Shown: positions 1-7,746, numbered from the stretch's first letter. The stretch is 30,028 nt of DNA from an uncultured Eubacteriales bacterium (GCA_934636325.1 CAKUAK010000059.1:1-30028), one strand, 5' to 3'. The notes: a model not told the origin generated them from the letters alone. Numbers and translations are program-made.

Positions 1-44
1 ATACTTTCCCTTAAAATGCCCCTCAAATTACGGGAATGCGATTG

Positions 45-152
45 TTATTGAGGAAAAGCGAGTTTCACCTTTAGAGAACGAAGGCGTGATACTATTCTTT
101 GTCTATAGCGCCGCAGCTGCTGAGCTACCACCTTCGCAGAAACCACTTGCAT
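45..152 (-). CDS. Small basic hypothetical protein (35 aa)
   Basis: A 35-codon ORF reads from ATG at 152 to a stop at 45. It is chosen over the longer open frame because AGGAGG sits five bases before this ATG. The peptide is rich in Arg, Lys and Val with no Cys and no obvious membrane segment. I do not recognise it. It sits in the presumed element end, beyond the nested hairpin at 194-250, which would form in its leader if transcription started further right. It could be a leader peptide or a small DNA-binding accessory protein, but the good ribosome binding site is the only real support. Confidence 0.3.
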   Translation of the reverse strand: MQVVSAKVVAQQLRRYRQRIVSRLRSLKVKLAFPQ

Positions 153-193
153 AACACCCTCCTCAGAGTTACAATGCAGCCAACAGCAACGAG

Positions 194-252
194 AAACGCT
201 TCCCGTCAGGCACCGGTGAATCTTCACCGGAAACCGGACGGGAAGCGTTTTT
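194..252 (+). terminator. Large nested hairpin with T-run, terminator-like
   Basis: A perfect 14-bp inverted repeat (194-207 with 237-250) encloses a second perfect 8-bp inverted repeat (213-220 with 223-230). Five T residues follow on the plus strand (248-252). It looks like a strong intrinsic terminator for rightward transcription out of the element. It could also be a recombination or regulatory structure, since it lies 5' of the small minus-strand ORF. Confidence 0.6.
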
Positions 253-253
253 G

Positions 254-273
254 ACCACATAGATTACCACATA
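254..273. repeat. Direct repeat ACCACATA x2, possible integrase arm site
   Basis: ACCACATA occurs at 254-261 and again at 266-273, 12 bp apart. Paired short direct repeats near an attachment core are typical arm-binding sites of tyrosine integrases. That role is an inference from position, about 110 bp from the tRNA fragment. Confidence 0.35.
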
Positions 274-385
274 CGGCGTTGGAACACTCGGAAACAGTGG
301 AGATAAGAGCGCCAAAGAGTAAGGAAAACAAATTGAAAAGCACTAAAAACCGCTATAAACGAGCAGAAAAAGTATTCCCGATAAG

Positions 386-430
386 TTTGGGAGCAGGATG
401 CCGCAGGTTCGAATCCTGTCACTCGGACCA
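386..430 (+). other. 3' half of tRNA-Pro(UGG), attachment-site scar
   Basis: The segment reads from the anticodon loop TTTGGGA (anticodon TGG at 388-390) through the 3' anticodon stem GCAGG, a variable loop, the T arm GCAGG-TTCGAAT-CCTGT, a seven-base acceptor strand, a discriminator A and an encoded CCA. The bases 5' of the loop do not pair with GCAGG, and no D arm or 5' acceptor strand (it would read CCGAGTG) exists upstream. It is therefore not a functional tRNA but a displaced 3' half. Such fragments arise when an element integrates at the anticodon loop and rebuilds the intact tRNA at its far end. Confidence 0.8.
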
Positions 431-431
431 T

Positions 432-484
432 GCAGAGTGTCCTTATAGGATCTGAGTATCCTGTAATGGACATTCTGCTTTTTT
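432..484 (+). terminator. Intrinsic terminator of the original tRNA-Pro gene
   Basis: An 11-bp stem with one G-T pair (432-442 with 468-478) encloses a 5-bp inner stem (AGGAT with ATCCT) and is followed by six T. It begins two bases after the encoded CCA. It is most simply the native terminator of the tRNA-Pro gene that stood here before integration. Confidence 0.8.
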
Positions 485-514
485 ATGCTATAACAAGAAT
501 GCCCACCGTCTTTC

Positions 515-543
515 TTGTCTTTTCTGCCGAAAGGATGTAAAAT
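515..543 (+). promoter_or_regulatory. Sigma-A-type promoter for ggt
   Basis: TTGTCT (515-520), a 17-bp spacer and TAAAAT (538-543). Transcription would start near 550, giving a leader of about 30 bases before the ggt ATG. Confidence 0.5.
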
Positions 544-578
544 ATTATGGAAAACCATCTTTCGGGAGAAATAAAAAT

Positions 579-2183
579 ATGTATGACTTCACTTCGTATC
601 CATTCCCGTCGAGGCATTTTGTAAAATACGCCATCAATGGGATGTGCGCCACATCCAACCATCTGGCGGCGCAGGCGGGTCTCGATATGCTCAAAAAGGG
701 CGGCAATGCCTTTGACGCCGCTATTGCCGCCGCCACATGCCTGACCGTGCTCGAGCCCCAGTCCAACGGCATCGGAAGCGACGCCTTTGCCATCATCTGG
801 CATAAGGGAAAGATGTACGGCCTTAACTCCAGCGGATATATGGGCAGCCGTTTTTCGGTCGAGGCCCTGAAAAATAAGGGCATGGACAAGCTGCCGATAT
901 ACGGCTTCGGTTCGGTAACAGTCCCCGGCGCGCCTGCCGCGTGGGCCGCCGTCAACAGCCGTTTCGGCCGTTTGCCGCTTTCAGAGGTCGTCGCGCCCGC
1001 CGCTGCCTATGCCGAAAACGGACAGGCCGTGACCCAGGGGCTTCATGATATGATGACCCTGTTTTCCGGCAGGCTCAAGGGCGCCCTCGATTCCGCGCCC
1101 GAGTGCGCTGAATGGTTCAAATGCTTCATGCCCGAGGGCCGCGTGCCCGAAGCCGGCGGGATATTCCGCAACCCCGACCAGGCAAAGACCCTCAGGGAAA
1201 TAGGCGAGACCAACGCCGAGAGCTATTATCGCGGCAATATCGCCGAGAAGATCGCGGCCTATTCGGAAAAGTACGGCGGCTGGATAACAAAAGAGGATCT
1301 CGCCGATTATAAGCCAGAGTGGGTCGAGCCGGTATCTGTCAATTACCGCGGCTATGACGTGTGGGAGCTTCCGCCCAACGGCCAGGGTATCGTCGCCCTG
1401 ATGGCCCTCAATATCCTTAAAAACTTCGAGCCCTCCTGCGGCGACGCCTTCAGCTTCCACCGCGAGATAGAGGCGATAAAGCTGGCCTTTGCCGATGGGC
1501 AGAAATATATCTGCGACCCCAAGAGCATGTCGGTCACGACAAAGGATCTTCTTTCCGGCGCATATGGCATAGAGCGCGCAAAGCTGATCGGCGACCGCGC
1601 CGTTATACCCGAATGCGGCAAACCGCAGGCTTCAGGCACGGTATATATGTGCGCCGCCGATAACGAGGGCAACATGATATCCTTTATCCAGAGCAACTTC
1701 CGCGGCTTTGGCTCGGGCGTCGTCGTTCCCGGCACAGGCATCGGTCTTCAGAACCGCGGCCTCGGCTTCACCCTTGAAGAGGGGCACGATAACTTTGCCG
1801 TGCTCCGCAAGCGCCCCTATCATACGATCAGCCCCGGCTTCCTGACAAAGAACGGACAGGCCGTCGGCCCCTTCGGCATCATGGGCGGATATATGCAGCC
1901 CCAGGCCCATGTTCAGGTCATGCTCGATTATATCGACAAGGGCATGAACCCCCAGGCCTGCCTTGACGCGCCGAGGTGGCAGTGGTCGGAGGGCCTCAAG
2001 GTCAGCCTCGAACAGGCCTTCCCCGGACACCTCGTCGACGCACTCAAGGCCCGCGGCCATGATATCTCGATCGAGCTCAACCCCGGCGTATTCGGCAGGG
2101 GACAGATCATCTTCAATACCGGCAAGGGTACCCTTATGGGCGCCACAGAGCCTCGCTGCGAGGGAGCCTGCGAAGCCTGGTAA
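579..2183 (+). CDS. ggt: Gamma-glutamyltransferase family protein (YwrD type)
   Basis: This is an N-terminal-nucleophile hydrolase of 534 residues. The family cleaves gamma-glutamyl bonds of glutathione and related peptides and can transfer the glutamyl group. The large-subunit motif KKGGNAFDAA lies at 39-48. The autoprocessing nucleophile is most likely Thr354 in SGTVYMCA, followed by the small-subunit signature around SNFRGFGSG (372-380). The pattern after the nucleophile matches the Bacillus YwrD branch better than classical secreted Ggt. No signal peptide is visible, so the product is probably cytoplasmic. The start ATG follows GGGAG. The gene is monocistronic, with its own promoter and a bidirectional terminator. 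Substrate is not predictable: relatives include cephalosporin-acylase-like enzymes. Confidence 0.9.
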   Translation: MYDFTSYPFPSRHFVKYAINGMCATSNHLAAQAGLDMLKKGGNAFDAAIAAATCLTVLEPQSNGIGSDAFAIIWHKGKMYGLNSSGYMGSRFSVEALKNKGMDKLPIYGFGSVTVPGAPAAWAAVNSRFGRLPLSEVVAPAAAYAENGQAVTQGLHDMMTLFSGRLKGALDSAPECAEWFKCFMPEGRVPEAGGIFRNPDQAKTLREIGETNAESYYRGNIAEKIAAYSEKYGGWITKEDLADYKPEWVEPVSVNYRGYDVWELPPNGQGIVALMALNILKNFEPSCGDAFSFHREIEAIKLAFADGQKYICDPKSMSVTTKDLLSGAYGIERAKLIGDRAVIPECGKPQASGTVYMCAADNEGNMISFIQSNFRGFGSGVVVPGTGIGLQNRGLGFTLEEGHDNFAVLRKRPYHTISPGFLTKNGQAVGPFGIMGGYMQPQAHVQVMLDYIDKGMNPQACLDAPRWQWSEGLKVSLEQAFPGHLVDALKARGHDISIELNPGVFGRGQIIFNTGKGTLMGATEPRCEGACEAW

Positions 2184-2209
2184 ACAGGGGACACACATAT
2201 AAATAAAAT

Positions 2210-2245
2210 AAGCCCTTCGCATGACTATCATGCGGAGGGCTTTTC
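2210..2245. terminator. Bidirectional intrinsic terminator between convergent genes
   Basis: AAGCCCTTCGCATG pairs with CATGCGGAGGGCTT across a five-base loop, followed by TTTT on the plus strand and an A/T-rich tail on the minus strand. It serves ggt and the convergent ABC operon, whose last gene ends at 2251. Confidence 0.85.
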
Positions 2246-2250
2246 ATATA

Positions 2251-3624
2251 TTATGAGATAAGGCTGACACCGACCGATACACTGGTATTGTAGCTTCCGC
2301 CTGCCGGGGCCATATCGAGACTGGTCGAATACTGCCCCGCGTATTTTATCCCCTCGGGATCGAAGAGATAAAGCGCAAAGGAGCTGTCCAAGTAATACGA
2401 GATTGGAACGGCCACCGCCAGCTCTTCGCCGTTATAATCAAACGCGCCGCTCTGGTAATATCTGTTCAGCAGATATACGCTGTCGGTATCCTCGCTGACA
2501 TTGACATGAGAATGTATCTTTATCTCCAGCCCATCGCCGCCGGGGGCGAGGAAGAAAAACTCGCCGTAGCTGGTGACGAGGATGATGCCGTCCTCTCCGC
2601 TCCATATAAGGTTGAAGGCGCTGTCGCCGCTGCCATAGTTAAAGGGGATATCCAGCCTTTGGATAAGCTCCATATCATCGCGGGAATAAACAAACATATC
2701 GGCCTTTTCGCCGCCTGTCGTAAGCAGAAGCAGCTGCTGCCGGTCCTCTGAAAAGCCGAGATATCTGATATCTCCGATATCATCGCCCAGCGGGCATATA
2801 TTCCTGATACCGGCGATGTGCTTTCTGGCGGTATCATAGGTTTTCTGGCCTTCTATGGTAAGCTGATTGGAAAGCTCGATAAAATAGATGCCCCGCCCGC
2901 CGGGAACACGGCTGAAGTTGCCAGGGTAGCGGGGATCGGAAGATACGAGGGTAAAATAGATCCCGGCCTCATCAAAGGCGGCTACGGCGCCTATGTCGAT
3001 CGAATCTCCACCCGATACCTCGATGCCGATTATGCCGCCGCCCTCGCTCGTCGAGACCGTGACTTCATCATAATAATCATCCGGCACGGGTATCCTGATG
3101 AAATCGCGCAGCTTTTCAAAGTCCTCTTCTATAAAGGACGCTATATTATACGCTATGTCGACCGAGATGGGGAAGAACTCGAAATAATCGCGCAGACGCA
3201 CCTTTTCGGTCCTTGTCTGGCCATTGGGGATGCGCGATGCTACGTCAAGGATGACCTGATAGATCGGGGTGAGATCAGAGTCTACGGTGAACTCTCCGCC
3301 GCTGGCCGAGGCCGACAGGTTATCGGAAAAGTAAATATACATCCACATGGCGGACATCTCGCGGCTATTCTGCTCGGAGGGATAGAACTTAAAATCGGTG
3401 TCGGTCTTTTGCCCGGGGATGTAGTCGATATCCCATTTGAGCCTGTTTTCATATAGTGAGGAAATGTGGATGTTGACATTTCCGGCAAACTCCGGGTCGC
3501 CCCAAAGGGGAGCTTCAACGATGGACGTTTCGCTGCCCGCGGCGTCGAGCCTCAGGTTAAAGGCCGTAAAGACGGCCGCCGCGGCAATGAACAGAACGGC
3601 AAAGAGTGCTATTGCTCTGCGCAT
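2251..3624 (-). CDS. Exported or membrane-anchored hypothetical protein of the GntR-ABC operon
   Basis: A 457-residue protein with an N-terminal hydrophobic stretch (about residues 4-21) after Met-Arg-Arg, consistent with an uncleaved anchor or a signal peptide. The rest is soluble, rich in aromatic and acidic residues. Its C-terminal half has recurring patterns such as YLGFSED and FVYSRDD that suggest a beta-propeller-like fold. I do not recognise a named family. The ATG at 3624 is chosen because GGAGG is seven bases upstream. A GTG two codons earlier would be too close to it. The gene begins two bases after the stop of the ABC ATPase and is the last gene of the operon, so it probably works outside the membrane with this transporter, for example as a sensor or accessory subunit. 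Confidence 0.7.
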   Translation of the reverse strand: MRRAIALFAVLFIAAAAVFTAFNLRLDAAGSETSIVEAPLWGDPEFAGNVNIHISSLYENRLKWDIDYIPGQKTDTDFKFYPSEQNSREMSAMWMYIYFSDNLSASASGGEFTVDSDLTPIYQVILDVASRIPNGQTRTEKVRLRDYFEFFPISVDIAYNIASFIEEDFEKLRDFIRIPVPDDYYDEVTVSTSEGGGIIGIEVSGGDSIDIGAVAAFDEAGIYFTLVSSDPRYPGNFSRVPGGRGIYFIELSNQLTIEGQKTYDTARKHIAGIRNICPLGDDIGDIRYLGFSEDRQQLLLLTTGGEKADMFVYSRDDMELIQRLDIPFNYGSGDSAFNLIWSGEDGIILVTSYGEFFFLAPGGDGLEIKIHSHVNVSEDTDSVYLLNRYYQSGAFDYNGEELAVAVPISYYLDSSFALYLFDPEGIKYAGQYSTSLDMAPAGGSYNTSVSVGVSLIS

Positions 3625-3626
3625 GC

Positions 3627-4370
3627 TCACTCCTCCTTTTTATTGTCGCCCGACAGGCTGTCGATGGCCTTGCCGACACGGTCGGGGCGATAGCTGTATA
3701 CCCCTTTGATAAATCCGACCAGATCCTTTCCTGAGGCTTCGATCTCTTCAGCCGTGACGTCGGATATTATCTTGCCTTCACGCAGCATGACCGCGCGGGA
3801 GATGAAGTTTTCGACCTCTTCGATAAGATGGGTCGAAAGGATGACCGTCTCGCGGGGTTCGAGTATGCCCGAAAGCACCTTATAAAAATCCTCGCGGTTG
3901 AAGATATCGTTTCCGGCGAAGGGTTCATCCATGATGATATAGTCGGCGCCCTGCGAGAGAGCCATGATGACCTCGAACTGGTTTTTCTGTCCGGTCGAGA
4001 AGCCGCCGAGATGACGATGCATGGGAAGAGAGAAAAACTGCATGAGGGCGCTGAAGCGCTTGTGATCGAAGGCCGGGAAATGCATTGAATAAAAGGCCTC
4101 GTGTCCCGCGGGGGTCAGATTCGTGAAAAAAGAATGCTCGCTGGTGGCGAAAGAGAGGCGGGCGATATTCTTATGGGTGATCTTCTGCCCGTCAAGGGTG
4201 ATCTCGCCGCTGTATGGCAGCAGACCCAGGATGCATTTCATAAGGGTCGTTTTACCCGCGCCGTTTTCGCCGAAAAGCCCGACGACCTCGCCCTGGCCGA
4301 TATTAAGATCGACGCCGTCAAGGGCGCGCTTGAAAGAATATGATTTGGAAAGATTTTTGATCTCTATCAT
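3627..4370 (-). CDS. ABC transporter ATP-binding protein (YtrB-like)
   Basis: A 247-residue ATPase subunit that would energise a membrane exporter or importer. Walker A GENGAGKTT is at 34-42, the signature FSTGQK at 124-129, Walker B YIIMDEP at 144-150 and the switch His at 181 (STHLIEE). The usual Q-loop glutamine is not evident in the stretch around residues 75-82 (FATSEH), which is atypical but seen in divergent regulatory-type ABC systems. The start ATG overlaps the stop of the upstream membrane protein in an ATGA arrangement, and GGAGGT lies five bases before it. With the GntR gene and two membrane proteins it matches the layout of Bacillus ytr-type operons. Confidence 0.93.
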   Translation of the reverse strand: MIEIKNLSKSYSFKRALDGVDLNIGQGEVVGLFGENGAGKTTLMKCILGLLPYSGEITLDGQKITHKNIARLSFATSEHSFFTNLTPAGHEAFYSMHFPAFDHKRFSALMQFFSLPMHRHLGGFSTGQKNQFEVIMALSQGADYIIMDEPFAGNDIFNREDFYKVLSGILEPRETVILSTHLIEEVENFISRAVMLREGKIISDVTAEEIEASGKDLVGFIKGVYSYRPDRVGKAIDSLSGDNKKEE

Positions 4371-4888
4371 AATTTACCTCCTGTAAGTGCCGCCAACAGC
4401 TTTGAAAACTGATTTGGCGCGAGACATTTGGCCGGTGTGGCCGCCATGTAATAGAGCAGGTACAGCATTATAAGCAGGGCTGCAAGCAGCAGCGCGGCCG
4501 CCGCGAAGATAAGCGGAAAGGCAAGGCATCTGCGGTAGAGCTCGCTTTTGCGGGGGAGCCGCCGCATGAGGTAAATGCTCTTGCTGCCCTGAAAGTGATA
4601 GGCATAGTTTACGCATGCCAGAAGGATCGACGCGGCCCAGGCGGCCGGAAAGAGCTTCATATGCCCGAGCACGATATCGCAGAAATCCGGCATGACAGCC
4701 CCGGGGATAAGCACCAGCGTCCGGTCGAGCAGGACATCATAAAGCTGGGCCTTGGCCGACTGGAAGGAAGCGAAAAACCCGAGGGAGAAGCAGAAGCAGA
4801 GCGTAAGGCATACCCCGGCCGCCGTCAATTCTCTTTTATAGGCAAAGCCGGGCGGGAAGAGCCCCGAAAGATCACGACGCTTGAGCAT
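4367..4888 (-). CDS. Small ABC-associated membrane protein (173 aa)
   Basis: This protein has about three hydrophobic segments (roughly residues 23-46, 80-97 and 122-147). Between the second and third lies a basic loop with the pattern YLMRRLPRKSELYRR, a feature also found in permeases of GntR-linked ABC exporters. It lacks recognisable catalytic motifs. It overlaps the preceding membrane-protein gene by 17 bp and the ATPase gene by 4 bp, so the three are very likely translationally coupled and form one complex. At 173 residues it is short for a full permease and may pair with the 263-residue protein. Confidence 0.75.
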   Translation of the reverse strand: MLKRRDLSGLFPPGFAYKRELTAAGVCLTLCFCFSLGFFASFQSAKAQLYDVLLDRTLVLIPGAVMPDFCDIVLGHMKLFPAAWAASILLACVNYAYHFQGSKSIYLMRRLPRKSELYRRCLAFPLIFAAAALLLAALLIMLYLLYYMAATPAKCLAPNQFSKLLAALTGGKL

Positions 4889-5663
4889 TTTCCGCGCCTC
4901 CCTTCATCGAATATATCATGTAGGCCGCGAGAATCGCGGTCAGCAGGCAATAGAACATGCACCATCCGAAGGCTCCCATGTTTCTTGGAAAGCTCAGGAC
5001 AGAAAAGACCGCATAGAAAATAGGAAGAAAAGCCACGCGAGAGAGGGTCCGCAGGTTATATGTGAAATAGGCGGCCGAAATGCCGAGACCGACACACATG
5101 AAAAGATTTCGGATATATATGACCGATTCACGAAGGGGCATGAGGGAATGGAGCAGGTCGTTCCTGTATGCCATGACCATAAGGCTCTGAAGGGTCACAC
5201 CGTATTCGGATAAGGCCGAGAGATACATCCTTCCGAGAATGCAGCAGACGATCGTTTCGGAAAAAATAAAGAGCATGAAGCAGAGCGAGAAGAAGCAGGA
5301 CCATAGAATGAACACACCAAAGGGCGTGATCCCCAGCCGAAAAAACGTATATTGGGGTTTACCCGGCCCGATGCTTTGCAAAGAGAACAAAAAGACGCAT
5401 ATTATGAAGAAAGATGCAGTGAATATAGGCTTTGTAAAGCTATTATCCATTATAGTTGAAAGACTGTCAGGATGGGGCTTCGAGAAAGGGCTGCTGCCGA
5501 TCTTCTCTTGGATCATGAGCTGGTTTGCGTATTCATTGACGCTGCTCGGCAGCGCGCGGCCGAACATGAAGATCTGTACCGCGCCGCTTATTATAAATAT
5601 GGCCAGCATGATGATAATGGCCGGTCTGGCCGCAAGGCCGATGACCGAGAGATATTTTTTCAT
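4872..5663 (-). CDS. ABC transporter membrane protein (263 aa)
   Basis: This is a hydrophobic protein with about six membrane segments (near 14-35, 81-98, 114-143, 183-201, 209-225 and 231-252). A long extracytoplasmic loop follows the first segment, as in ABC-2-type permeases. No family-specific motif is recognised. The start ATG overlaps the GntR stop (ATGA) and follows AAGGAC. Its place between the regulator and the second membrane protein indicates that it is the main permease of the operon. The substrate is unknown. In related YtrA/YhcF-type systems, cell-envelope-active compounds or peptides are suspected. Confidence 0.75.
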   Translation of the reverse strand: MKKYLSVIGLAARPAIIIMLAIFIISGAVQIFMFGRALPSSVNEYANQLMIQEKIGSSPFSKPHPDSLSTIMDNSFTKPIFTASFFIICVFLFSLQSIGPGKPQYTFFRLGITPFGVFILWSCFFSLCFMLFIFSETIVCCILGRMYLSALSEYGVTLQSLMVMAYRNDLLHSLMPLRESVIYIRNLFMCVGLGISAAYFTYNLRTLSRVAFLPIFYAVFSVLSFPRNMGAFGWCMFYCLLTAILAAYMIYSMKGGAENAQAS

Positions 5664-6061
5664 AGTGATTCGTCCTTTCTGCCGTTGTTTTCATCCCAGA
5701 GCCGGGTGACCGTTTCGATACAGGTATCAAGGGTCATTCCGCTCTGTTTCATGATGGTCACAAGCTCGGAGATCTGGCTCTCAAAGACCTCCCCGCGGAT
5801 AGCCGTGATCTTGCCATCATCGATCGTCACAAAGCTCTTCGCGCCCGGGGAGGAGCTTATGAGCCCTTCTTCTTCAAGGATACGGCATGCCTTCTGGGCC
5901 GTATTGGGGTTTACCCCGAGCAGGGCCGACAGCATTCTTCTCGACGGCATTTCATCGCCGTCATGTATGGCGCCCGATGCGATGCCCCGTTTGATATACA
6001 TTATGATCTGCTGATAAATCGGCGCGCTGCCCGATGGCGAAAACAGTTCGAACGAGATCAT
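5660..6061 (-). CDS. GntR-family transcriptional regulator (YtrA type)
   Basis: A 133-residue regulator with an N-terminal winged helix (about residues 12-75). It contains IYQQI, the pattern MPSRRMLSALLGVNPNT and LEEEGLI, followed by a short C-terminal helical tail instead of a large ligand domain. That size and layout define the YtrA subfamily, which typically represses its own ABC-transporter operon. The ATG at 6061 gives the usual family N-terminus and follows GGAGGT by 12 bases. An upstream in-frame ATG at 6106 would add 15 residues with no family similarity, and the GGAGGT would then fall inside the coding sequence. It is the first gene of the operon, directly behind a promoter with an overlapping palindrome. 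Confidence 0.92.
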   Translation of the reverse strand: MISFELFSPSGSAPIYQQIIMYIKRGIASGAIHDGDEMPSRRMLSALLGVNPNTAQKACRILEEEGLISSSPGAKSFVTIDDGKITAIRGEVFESQISELVTIMKQSGMTLDTCIETVTRLWDENNGRKDESL

Positions 6062-6110
6062 TGCACAACTGTCACCTCCCAAAACTGTATTAGTAATGTG
6101 GTACACTTTT

Positions 6111-6132
6111 CTGTATTATACATGTAATACAG
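6111..6132. promoter_or_regulatory. Palindromic operator overlapping the -10 box
   Basis: CTGTATTA (6111-6118) and TAATACAG (6125-6132) form an 8-bp inverted repeat with a 6-bp centre, covering the -10 box and part of the spacer. A second CTGTATTA lies at 6085-6092 downstream of the start site. By position this is the likely autoregulatory site of the GntR protein. The assignment is inferred. Confidence 0.7.
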
Positions 6133-6143
6133 TTGAATGTCAA
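6115..6143 (-). promoter_or_regulatory. Full-consensus promoter of the GntR-ABC operon
   Basis: On the minus strand TTGACA (6143-6138) and TATAAT (6120-6115) are separated by exactly 17 bp, a perfect sigma-A consensus. Such a strong promoter fits an operon that is held off by a repressor. Confidence 0.85.
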
Positions 6144-6151
6144 TAAATAAT

Positions 6152-6171
6152 CCCGTCTTTTTGCAGACGGG
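6152..6171 (-). terminator. Hairpin terminator of the PLD-family gene
   Basis: CCCGTC and GACGGG pair across an eight-base loop, and the minus-strand tail is ATTATTTATT. It lies just after the stop of the phospholipase-D-like gene and just before the next promoter. The T-run is imperfect. Confidence 0.55.
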
Positions 6172-6181
6172 AGGATTTGAC

Positions 6182-7684
6182 TCAGAGAAGGAAGCGCAGT
6201 GGATGTTCAAAAAGACGTATGACGGCAATGGCAGCGCGCCGGATGGGTGACCGATTAATAGGGATGGTCTCATCCACGGAAATCGGGAGGCTGCCGCTTT
6301 CGATATCGTCCATATATTTATTGAGCTGTGATGCAAGCACGGGACTGTCGACAACTATCATCATTTCGTTGTTGAGGTAGGCGCTGCGCATATCGAAGTT
6401 GAAGGACCCGACGATGGCAAGGCGACCGTCGACCGTAATGGCTTTGGCGTGGCAGGACCGATCGCCATAGTATTCGTAAACGTCGATACCAAGCGAAGAG
6501 ATCTTATCGCGGTCATTGAGAAAGACCGCCGAACCGAAAATATTTGCGCCGCTCTGCGGCGAGTTTAGAATCATGCTTACAACGGCGTCGCCGCCCGGGA
6601 TATCGCGCAGATCATCATACATGCCGCCGCTGCATATAAGGTATGGGGTGGTTATCCTGACATCCGACCGGGCGGACTTCATGATCTCCATAAGAGAATA
6701 CCACACTGTCGGCTCCTTGGCTCCGGGAGACGATGGATTATATATGACCGATATCCTGTTTGCCGGGGTCATTTCGATATCGGCGCTTTCAGGGGGAAGG
6801 GCGAGCTGAGGTGAAGCCGACAGTCGGCCTTCGGCAGCGGCCGCAAGCTCGGAATATATATTTGTCATCTTTTTCGAGCCTTCACGAAGCATGGGATGAT
6901 CGCGGCATGATCCACTATTGAATATGCCGTCGAATCTTTCGGCGACTTCTTCTGCAGTTCCGCCGAGTATGAGGAGATCGAGATCGGTACTCTGATGCGT
7001 GCCGTCTTGGCCGAGAAAACCGTCATGGATATTGCGCCCGCCCGATATCATAACGCACCGGTCGACAATAAGATATTTCTCATGCAGGCGGCTCATTATG
7101 GCCCGGGGTCTCAAAATATCAACGGGGGAGAATATGCGGAAGGTGATATTGCCGTGAGAAGCAAGACCAGAGAACAGATCGCTGCGCTCGGTGCTTCCGA
7201 AGCTGCAAAAGCCATCTGTCAATATATTTACCTTTACACCTCTTTCGGCGGCGCGGTACAAAAATGCCGCCACGATCCGGCCGCTTTCGTCGTCGCGGAA
7301 ATCGAAGGTAGAGAGTATGATCTCTTCTTCAGCGTTTTCAATGGCCCGCAGCCGCAGGTCAAGTGCTTGGCCGTTGTCGGTGATGAGGCCCACACGGTGA
7401 CTCGATGAAGCTGTCGAGTAATTACCCGCCTGGTCGTGATCGGAGGCATATTGAGAAGAGATGCTTTTTGGGACTGCATGCTCGGCAATGATGCCGATCA
7501 GTATATACGCCGCGAGAATTATGACGGAAAAGAGAATGACACGACGCAATTTGACAGAAAGCACTGCGGCTGTAAAGCGAAAAGGCTTTACAAGATAATT
7601 TGCAAACAGCAGCGCAGCTGATGCGATAGAAATGAATAACAGCGCCGCGAAAATGTTGTATGTAAGCTGAGAAAGGATCGGCAT
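6182..7684 (-). CDS. Phospholipase D / cardiolipin synthase-like membrane protein
   Basis: A 500-residue protein with two N-terminal membrane segments (about 11-30 and 48-66), followed by two PLD catalytic domains. The HKD motifs are H201-x-K-x4-D208 (HEKYLIVD) and H412-x-K-x4-D419 (HAKAITVD), each followed by the usual Gly/Ser-rich strand (GGRN, GSFNFD). Paired HKD motifs build one active site that cleaves or transfers phosphatidyl groups. Cardiolipin synthase is the closest common role, acting at the membrane from phosphatidylglycerol. The spacing and the long linker differ from classical Cls, so a phospholipase or other transphosphatidylase remains possible. AAGGAGG lies 12 bases before the ATG. 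The gene is monocistronic. Confidence 0.85.
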   Translation of the reverse strand: MPILSQLTYNIFAALLFISIASAALLFANYLVKPFRFTAAVLSVKLRRVILFSVIILAAYILIGIIAEHAVPKSISSQYASDHDQAGNYSTASSSHRVGLITDNGQALDLRLRAIENAEEEIILSTFDFRDDESGRIVAAFLYRAAERGVKVNILTDGFCSFGSTERSDLFSGLASHGNITFRIFSPVDILRPRAIMSRLHEKYLIVDRCVMISGGRNIHDGFLGQDGTHQSTDLDLLILGGTAEEVAERFDGIFNSGSCRDHPMLREGSKKMTNIYSELAAAAEGRLSASPQLALPPESADIEMTPANRISVIYNPSSPGAKEPTVWYSLMEIMKSARSDVRITTPYLICSGGMYDDLRDIPGGDAVVSMILNSPQSGANIFGSAVFLNDRDKISSLGIDVYEYYGDRSCHAKAITVDGRLAIVGSFNFDMRSAYLNNEMMIVVDSPVLASQLNKYMDDIESGSLPISVDETIPINRSPIRRAAIAVIRLFEHPLRFLL

Positions 7685-7746
7685 TGCCGGGTTCGACCTC
7701 CTTGACGGCAGGAATATTAAAATACTTAGATTGATTTATATTTAGG

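Larger units (their letters stand above)
1..430. mobile_element. Distal end of a probable integrative element abutting a tRNA-Pro attachment site
   Basis: This stretch holds no long convincing gene. It contains a 14-bp-stem nested hairpin (194-250), an 8-bp direct repeat (254-273), a short basic ORF on the minus strand, and ends in the 3' half of a tRNA-Pro. Tyrosine-recombinase elements commonly insert into tRNA 3' ends, leaving a 3' fragment at one junction and an intact tRNA at the other. By inference the element body lies to the left, outside the window. No integrase gene is visible here, so the element type is unknown. Confidence 0.45.

Noticed and set aside
104..146. Possible tRNA D-arm-like stretch on the minus strand (GTGGTAGCTCAGCAG)
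   Set aside because: No matching acceptor, anticodon or T arm can be built around it, and it lies inside the 35-codon ORF.
264..558. Minus-strand ORFs over the tRNA fragment with peptides such as RVTGFEPAASCSQ and DRIRTCGILLPN
   Set aside because: These are translations of the antisense strand of the tRNA-Pro 3' half, a well-known annotation artefact, and they lack ribosome binding sites.
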